Origin: an uncultured Clostridia bacterium
GTDB taxonomy: Bacteria > Bacillota > Clostridia > Christensenellales > Borkfalkiaceae
NCBI GenBank assembly: GCA_946627905.1
Contig: CAMOVY010000025.1
Coordinates: 1-10,596, forward strand
Direction of reading: 5' to 3'
DNA: 10,596 bases
The notes under the pieces were generated by a model. That model made no database searches. It saw only the letters and a list, made by a program, of their open reading frames with translations, and was not told the origin of the DNA. Shown here in pieces: positions 7,646-10,596 of the stretch. Positions within the stretch are counted from its first letter, which is position 1, and every line of letters begins with the position of its first letter. Made by a program: the position numbers and the translations under genes.

Positions 7646-8347
7646 TTACCACTCTACTTGGTCTATATTTGCGGGACTATCCTGATTTTCGCACGAAACG
7701 ATTTTGCCGTTTTTTACCCTTATAACCACGTCCGCTATTTTTGCGATATTTTGGTTATGGCTGACTATTACTATCGTTTTATTGTGATTTTTCGCCATAT
7801 CGAGCAACAGTTTAAGCACCATTACGCCCGTTTTGGAATCCAAAGCGCCCGTAGGCTCGTCGCATAATATTATTTTAGGATTTTTGGCAAGGGCGCGCGC
7901 TATAGAAACACGCTGTTGTTCCCCGCCCGACAGTTCGGACGGAAAATTGTTTTTATGCGACAAAAGCCCCACTTCTTCCAGCATCTCTTCCGCAGATATG
8001 GGATTTTTGGTTATTTCGTTTATCAAAGCAACGTTTTCGTACACCGTAAGCGTCGGTATCAGATTGTAAAACTGAAAAACGAAGCCCACCGTTTCCGCGC
8101 GGTACTCGGCAAGTTCGTCCGCATTAAGCGTAGAAATATCCTTGCCGTTTACGATTATCGTTCCGCTAGTAGGACTGTCAAGCCCGCCGAGCATATTTAA
8201 AAGAGTGGACTTCCCCGCGCCAGAAGGTCCTAATATAACCGCAAACTTGCCTTCTTCTAACGATAAATTTATGCCGTCTAACGCGTTCAGCACGTGGTCG
8301 CCGCTCGTATACGTCTTTACTACGTTTTTAAATTCCGCAACGTTCAT
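7646..8347 (-). CDS. ABC transporter ATPase, LolD/MacB family
   Basis: Cytoplasmic ATPase for the adjacent FtsX-type permease; 233 aa, normal for LolD/MacB ATPases. Walker [10 protein letters not shown] is at residues 40-48, the Q-loop in [16 protein letters not shown] (Gln92), signature LSGGEQQR at 139-146, Walker B IILCDEP at 159-165, D-loop TGALD and H-loop His197. All catalytic residues are present. The start used is the ATG at 8347 ([10 protein letters not shown]), with AGAAGGTG about eight bases upstream. An ATG at 8374 is in frame but lies inside the first operator palindrome and would add nine residues outside the family. It is the first gene of a two-gene operon, with its promoter at 8424-8453 and two operator palindromes in the leader. 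Confidence 0.9.
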   Translation of the reverse strand: MNVAEFKNVVKTYTSGDHVLNALDGINLSLEEGKFAVILGPSGAGKSTLLNMLGGLDSPTSGTIIVNGKDISTLNADELAEYRAETVGFVFQFYNLIPTLTVYENVALINEITKNPISAEEMLEEVGLLSHKNNFPSELSGGEQQRVSIARALAKNPKIILCDEPTGALDSKTGVMVLKLLLDMAKNHNKTIVIVSHNQNIAKIADVVIRVKNGKIVSCENQDSPANIDQVEW

Positions 8348-8366
8348 TGTTTTACACCTTCTTGTG

Positions 8367-8382
8367 GTTAGCAAGCGCTAAC
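8367..8382. promoter_or_regulatory. Operator-like palindrome 1, GTTAGC-N4-GCTAAC
   Basis: Perfect six-base arms around AAGC (GTTAGCAAGCGCTAAC), about 35 bases into the predicted ABC-operon transcript. It is the same motif as at 8400-8417, centre to centre 34 bp, near three helical turns. It is probably a binding site of the divergently encoded DtxR-type regulator. Confidence 0.72.
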
Positions 8383-8399
8383 GTTTGGATTTTATTTTT

Positions 8400-8417
8400 G
8401 GTTAGCACCCGCTAACC
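8400..8417. promoter_or_regulatory. Operator-like palindrome 2, GGTTAGC-N4-GCTAACC
   Basis: A perfect palindrome with seven-base arms around ACCC, covering the predicted transcription start of the ABC operon (near 8417). A bound repressor would block RNA polymerase. The half-site GGTTAG resembles the half-site of the classical DtxR box, but the spacing between halves is wider here. Confidence 0.75.
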
Positions 8418-8423
8418 ATTGAT

Positions 8424-8453
8424 ATTATAATACCGCCGTCAAGCGATTGTCAA
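8424..8453 (-). promoter_or_regulatory. Promoter of the ABC transporter operon
   Basis: On the minus strand, TTGACA (-35, 8453-8448), an 18-base spacer and TATAAT (-10, 8429-8424), all consensus. Transcription should start around 8417, inside operator palindrome 2. The -35 region contains a direct repeat (GTCAAGC at 8439-8445 and 8449-8455 on the plus strand). Confidence 0.87.
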
Positions 8454-8490
8454 GCATAAACCAACCGAAAAATTAAAAAACATAAATAAG

Positions 8491-8519
8491 TTGACTTTTT
8501 TTTATTACGATATTAAAAT
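8491..8519 (+). promoter_or_regulatory. Promoter of the DtxR-family regulator gene
   Basis: TTGACT (-35, 8491-8496), a 17-base spacer and TAAAAT (-10, 8514-8519), each one mismatch from consensus. The start would be near 8526, giving a short leader containing the ribosome binding site AAGGAAGGG (8528-8536). Neither GTTAGC palindrome overlaps this promoter; they end about 75 bp upstream, so autoregulation through them is not obvious. Confidence 0.75.
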
Positions 8520-8542
8520 ATAAGTTAAAGGAAGGGAAAAGT

Positions 8543-8902
8543 ATGAAAATTCAGGAATCGGGTGAAATGTATTTAGAATCGGTGTTGGTTCTATCTAAAA
8601 GTAAAGGCGCGGTAAGGTCTATTGACGTTGCCGAATACCTTAAATACTCAAAGCCCAGCGTATCACGCGCTATGAGTATACTAAGGGCTGAAAACTATAT
8701 ACAATTCGACGCCAACGGATATATTCTTTTAACGGAAAAGGGCTTAATGGTTGCGGAAAAGATTTACGAACGGCACACGGTTTTAACCGAATTATTAAAA
8801 GAAATCGGCGTGTCCCCCGAAACGGCGGCTGACGACGCTTGCCGTATCGAACATGTCATCTCCGACGAAACTTTTAACGCCATAAAGAATAAAATGAAAT
8901 AA
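8543..8902 (+). CDS. Short DtxR-family metal-dependent transcriptional regulator
   Basis: A 119-aa DNA-binding metalloregulator. The winged helix occupies about residues 8-70 (recognition region KYSKPSVSRAMSILRAENYI, then the wing ANGYILLTEKG). The dimerisation helices follow, with YERHTVLTELL and DDACRIEHVISDE. Residues matching the DtxR metal sites are present: Met9 in EMYLE (DtxR Met10), Cys100, Glu103 and His104 (DtxR Cys102, Glu105, His106) and His78 (DtxR His79). The Met/Cys pair favours an iron-type over an MntR-type site. The C-terminal SH3-like domain is absent, as in many short Firmicute members. It is the only plus-strand gene, divergent from the ABC transporter, whose leader has two matching palindromes. 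Iron (or another divalent metal) as co-repressor is inference. Confidence 0.88.
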   Translation: MKIQESGEMYLESVLVLSKSKGAVRSIDVAEYLKYSKPSVSRAMSILRAENYIQFDANGYILLTEKGLMVAEKIYERHTVLTELLKEIGVSPETAADDACRIEHVISDETFNAIKNKMK

Positions 8903-8913
8903 TAATAAAGATA

Positions 8914-8956
8914 TATAAAAACCCCGCGTTGCATAATGCAACGCGGGGTTTTTATA
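8914..8956. terminator. Bidirectional intrinsic terminator between the DtxR-type regulator and rplQ
   Basis: A perfect 20-bp stem (8914-8933 with 8937-8956) with a 3-base loop TAA. The core CCCCGCGTTGCA/TGCAACGCGGGG is flanked by A5 on one side and T5 on the other, so it works in both directions. It lies between two convergent genes and should end both transcripts. Confidence 0.95.
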
Positions 8957-8974
8957 ACATAATTTAGTCAACAT

Positions 8975-9484
8975 TTAGTCAACGAGTTCTATAATCGCTA
9001 CTTCTGCAGCGTCGCCTTTGCGCGGACCTAACTTATAAATTCTCGTATATCCGCCACCCTGTCCTTTTTCTTCTTTACGGGCAGCGTACTTCGGCGCGTA
9101 TTCGTCGAAAATCTTTTCGATAAGCGGGCTCTTTACCGCGCGGGTTCTCTTTTTGAAATCCGCTTTGGTTTCTTTATAGCCCTGAACTTCCTGCAAGTCG
9201 ATAACGAGAGACATTATCTTTCTTCTTGCGTTAAGTTTCTTTACGCCGTCTTTTATTAAGGTTTTGGTAGTTTCTTTACCCTTTTCGTCGGCAACTTTAA
9301 CCTGCGTTTCAACGGTATCCGCGTAGTTGTTTACCGCAAGAGTAAGGATTTTAGCGACGTAAGATGCGACTTCTTTCGCCCTTGCTTCGGTCGTTTCGAT
9401 TTTTCCGTACCACAAAAGTGCGGAAGCCTGATTTTTAATAAGTGCCATTCTTTGCGTAGCGTTTAAGCCTAATTTTCTTGCCAT
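8975..9484 (-). CDS. rplQ: 50S ribosomal protein L17
   Basis: Large-subunit ribosomal protein near the peptide exit. The N-terminal half has KLGLNATQRMALIKNQASALLWYGKIETTEARAKEV and the C-terminus has GGYTRIYKLGPRKGDAAEVAIIELVD, both typical L17. It is 169 aa, whereas B. subtilis and E. coli L17 are about 120-127. The extra length lies in the middle (about 53-135): a charged insertion containing DEKGKETTKTLIKDGVKKLNARRK and a further stretch VQGYKETKADFKKRTRAVKS. The ATG is three bases after the rpoA stop, and its GGAGG lies within the last rpoA codons, so the two are coupled. It is the last gene of the alpha operon, ended by the hairpin at 8914-8956. Confidence 0.96.
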   Translation of the reverse strand: MARKLGLNATQRMALIKNQASALLWYGKIETTEARAKEVASYVAKILTLAVNNYADTVETQVKVADEKGKETTKTLIKDGVKKLNARRKIMSLVIDLQEVQGYKETKADFKKRTRAVKSPLIEKIFDEYAPKYAARKEEKGQGGGYTRIYKLGPRKGDAAEVAIIELVD

Positions 9485-9487
9485 TGT

Positions 9488-10441
9488 TTAGTCCTCCGTG
9501 TCCTGTAATTTCAAGCCATAACTTTCAAGTTTCAAAATCACTTCGTCGAGCGATTTCTTGCCGAGATTACGGACTTTAAGCATATCGTCTTCGGTTCTCT
9601 TGGTTAAGTCTTCAACCGTGTGAATATTCGCTCTCTTCAAGCAGTTATACGAACGCACGGATAAATCCATTTCTTCGATAGTCATCTCTAAGATCTTGGT
9701 CTTTTTGTCTTCTTCGGGCGGTACTAAAATACCGATATTGCCTACTTCGGATAAAGACACGAACATTTTGATATGTTCTTCCATTATCTTCGCCGCAAGG
9801 CTTACTATATCGCGACCGGAAAAAGCACCGTTCGTCCATACTTCAAGGGTAAGTTTATCAAAGTCAACGCTTTGACCTACACGCGTCGCCGAAACGTCAT
9901 AACTCACCTTTTTAACGGGCGTATAAATACTGTCGATTGCGATATTATCGATAACGTCTACCTTATGCTCGAAAGCGGGTTGATAACCCCTGCCCCTGCC
10001 GACGGTAAGTTCCATATCGAGTTTACCGCCTTCGTCAATCGTACAAATATACTGCTCGGGATTTAATATCTCTATTTCCGCGTCGCTTGTGATGTCGCCC
10101 GCCTTTACTACGCACGGTCCGACTTTTTCGAGTCTCACCGTCTTTTTGTAGTCTTTGTCAAGACAACTCGACTTGATTGCGACGCACTTTAAATTGAGTA
10201 TTATTTCGGTAACGTCTTCTTTGATTTTGGGAATAGAAGAAAATTCGTGCTTAATCCCCAACTCTTCCGCGAACTTAATGTTTTGTATCGCAACACCGGG
10301 GAGCGCGGACAGTAAAATTCTGCGGAGCGCGTTTCCGAGCGTTAAGCCGAAGCCCTTTTCCAAAGGTTCGACGACGATTTTCGCATAACTTTTTTCTTCG
10401 TTTTCTTCCACTGCTATTTTCGGCATTTCAATTTCCATCAT
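9488..10441 (-). CDS. rpoA: RNA polymerase alpha subunit
   Basis: Alpha subunit that nucleates RNA polymerase assembly; 317 aa, normal for Firmicutes. The N-terminal assembly domain (about 1-230) includes EPLEKGFGLTLGNALRRILLSALPG and the GRGRGYQPA region. The linker runs to about 250. The C-terminal domain (about 250-315) has VRSYNCLKRANIHTVEDLTKRTEDDMLKVRNLGKKSLDEV, the DNA- and activator-contacting helix-hairpin-helix. Two adjacent ATGs (10441 and 10438) could start the gene; AAGGAGG lies about ten bases before the first, so either is possible, and the second gives MEIEMPKI, closer to typical starts. The usual upstream neighbour rpsD is not within the 155 bases shown; a structured leader is there instead. 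Confidence 0.97.
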   Translation of the reverse strand: MMEIEMPKIAVEENEEKSYAKIVVEPLEKGFGLTLGNALRRILLSALPGVAIQNIKFAEELGIKHEFSSIPKIKEDVTEIILNLKCVAIKSSCLDKDYKKTVRLEKVGPCVVKAGDITSDAEIEILNPEQYICTIDEGGKLDMELTVGRGRGYQPAFEHKVDVIDNIAIDSIYTPVKKVSYDVSATRVGQSVDFDKLTLEVWTNGAFSGRDIVSLAAKIMEEHIKMFVSLSEVGNIGILVPPEEDKKTKILEMTIEEMDLSVRSYNCLKRANIHTVEDLTKRTEDDMLKVRNLGKKSLDEVILKLESYGLKLQDTED

Positions 10442-10468
10442 AAGAAATTATCCTCCTTAAAAAATAGT

Positions 10469-10543
10469 TTCGATTTAGGGTTATCGGGAATTCTTGCTTT
10501 CGGCGTGGAAAACCTATGCTTCCCCCCGATAAACCCCATCGAA
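10469..10543 (-). promoter_or_regulatory. Structured leader hairpin upstream of rpoA
   Basis: A long imperfect stem pairs 10469-10488 with 10525-10543: outer TTCGAT/ATCGAA, inner GGTTATCGGG with CCCGATAAACC (one bulged base). The loop of about 36 bases could fold further. It ends about 19 bases before the rpoA AAGGAGG. It has no T-run on the rpoA side, so a regulatory or processing role is likelier than termination. It may be a ribosomal-protein autoregulatory site, since S4 controls the alpha operon in E. coli; this is inference. The rest of 10442-10596 is AT-rich and shows no gene or clear promoter. Confidence 0.55.
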
Positions 10544-10596
10544 TTTTTTTGATTTTTAATTATTTAGAATATAACTCGACTATCATATTTTCTTTT

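Noticed and set aside
8439..8455. Direct repeat GTCAAGC as an additional regulatory site
   Set aside because: One copy is simply the -35 element of the ABC promoter; two short copies are too little evidence for a separate site.
8543..8902. The regulator being a truncated pseudogene because it lacks the C-terminal domain
   Set aside because: Promoter, ribosome binding site, metal ligands and a following terminator are all intact, and short DtxR-family members of about 120 aa are common.

Overview
The window is about 10.6 kb of moderately AT-rich DNA. It most resembles a low-to-mid GC Firmicute of the class Clostridia. The reasons are the rpoA–rplQ pair, a PuuR-like XRE–cupin regulator heading a pot operon, a small FeoA followed by FeoB with a Cys-rich tail, strong TTGACA/TATAAT promoters and AAGGAGG-type ribosome binding sites. 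An uncultured gut lineage is possible, but the sequence does not fix the genus.

All genes lie on the minus strand except one regulator at 8543-8902. From right to left (the direction of minus-strand transcription): a structured, gene-free leader (10442-10596) precedes rpoA and rplQ. A strong bidirectional terminator (8914-8956) separates rplQ from a short DtxR-family metalloregulator that faces it. Divergent from that regulator is a two-gene MacB/FtsX-type ABC transporter (ATPase, then an 8-TM permease). Its promoter carries two copies of a GTTAGC-N4-GCTAAC palindrome just downstream of the predicted start. A terminator-like hairpin follows, then feoA, feoB and a small acidic ORF. After a perfect palindrome comes a consensus promoter driving an XRE–cupin regulator, potA and potB (polyamine uptake); potC and potD would be expected past the left edge.

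Functionally the window has three blocks: transcription/translation core (rpoA, rplQ), a metal/iron block (DtxR-type regulator, ABC exporter-like pair, FeoAB) and a polyamine import block (regulator, PotA, PotB). The most interesting inference is that the regulator, transporter and feoAB form one metal-responsive unit. The hairpin sits only 16 bp before feoA, feoA has no visible Shine-Dalgarno sequence, and I find no convincing separate feoA promoter. Other points are a PotA with a second C-terminal TOBE-like domain, a FeoB carrying a fused Cys-rich FeoB-associated-like tail, a long L17, and a hairpin leader before rpoA. I see no mobile element, CRISPR array, tRNA or rRNA.
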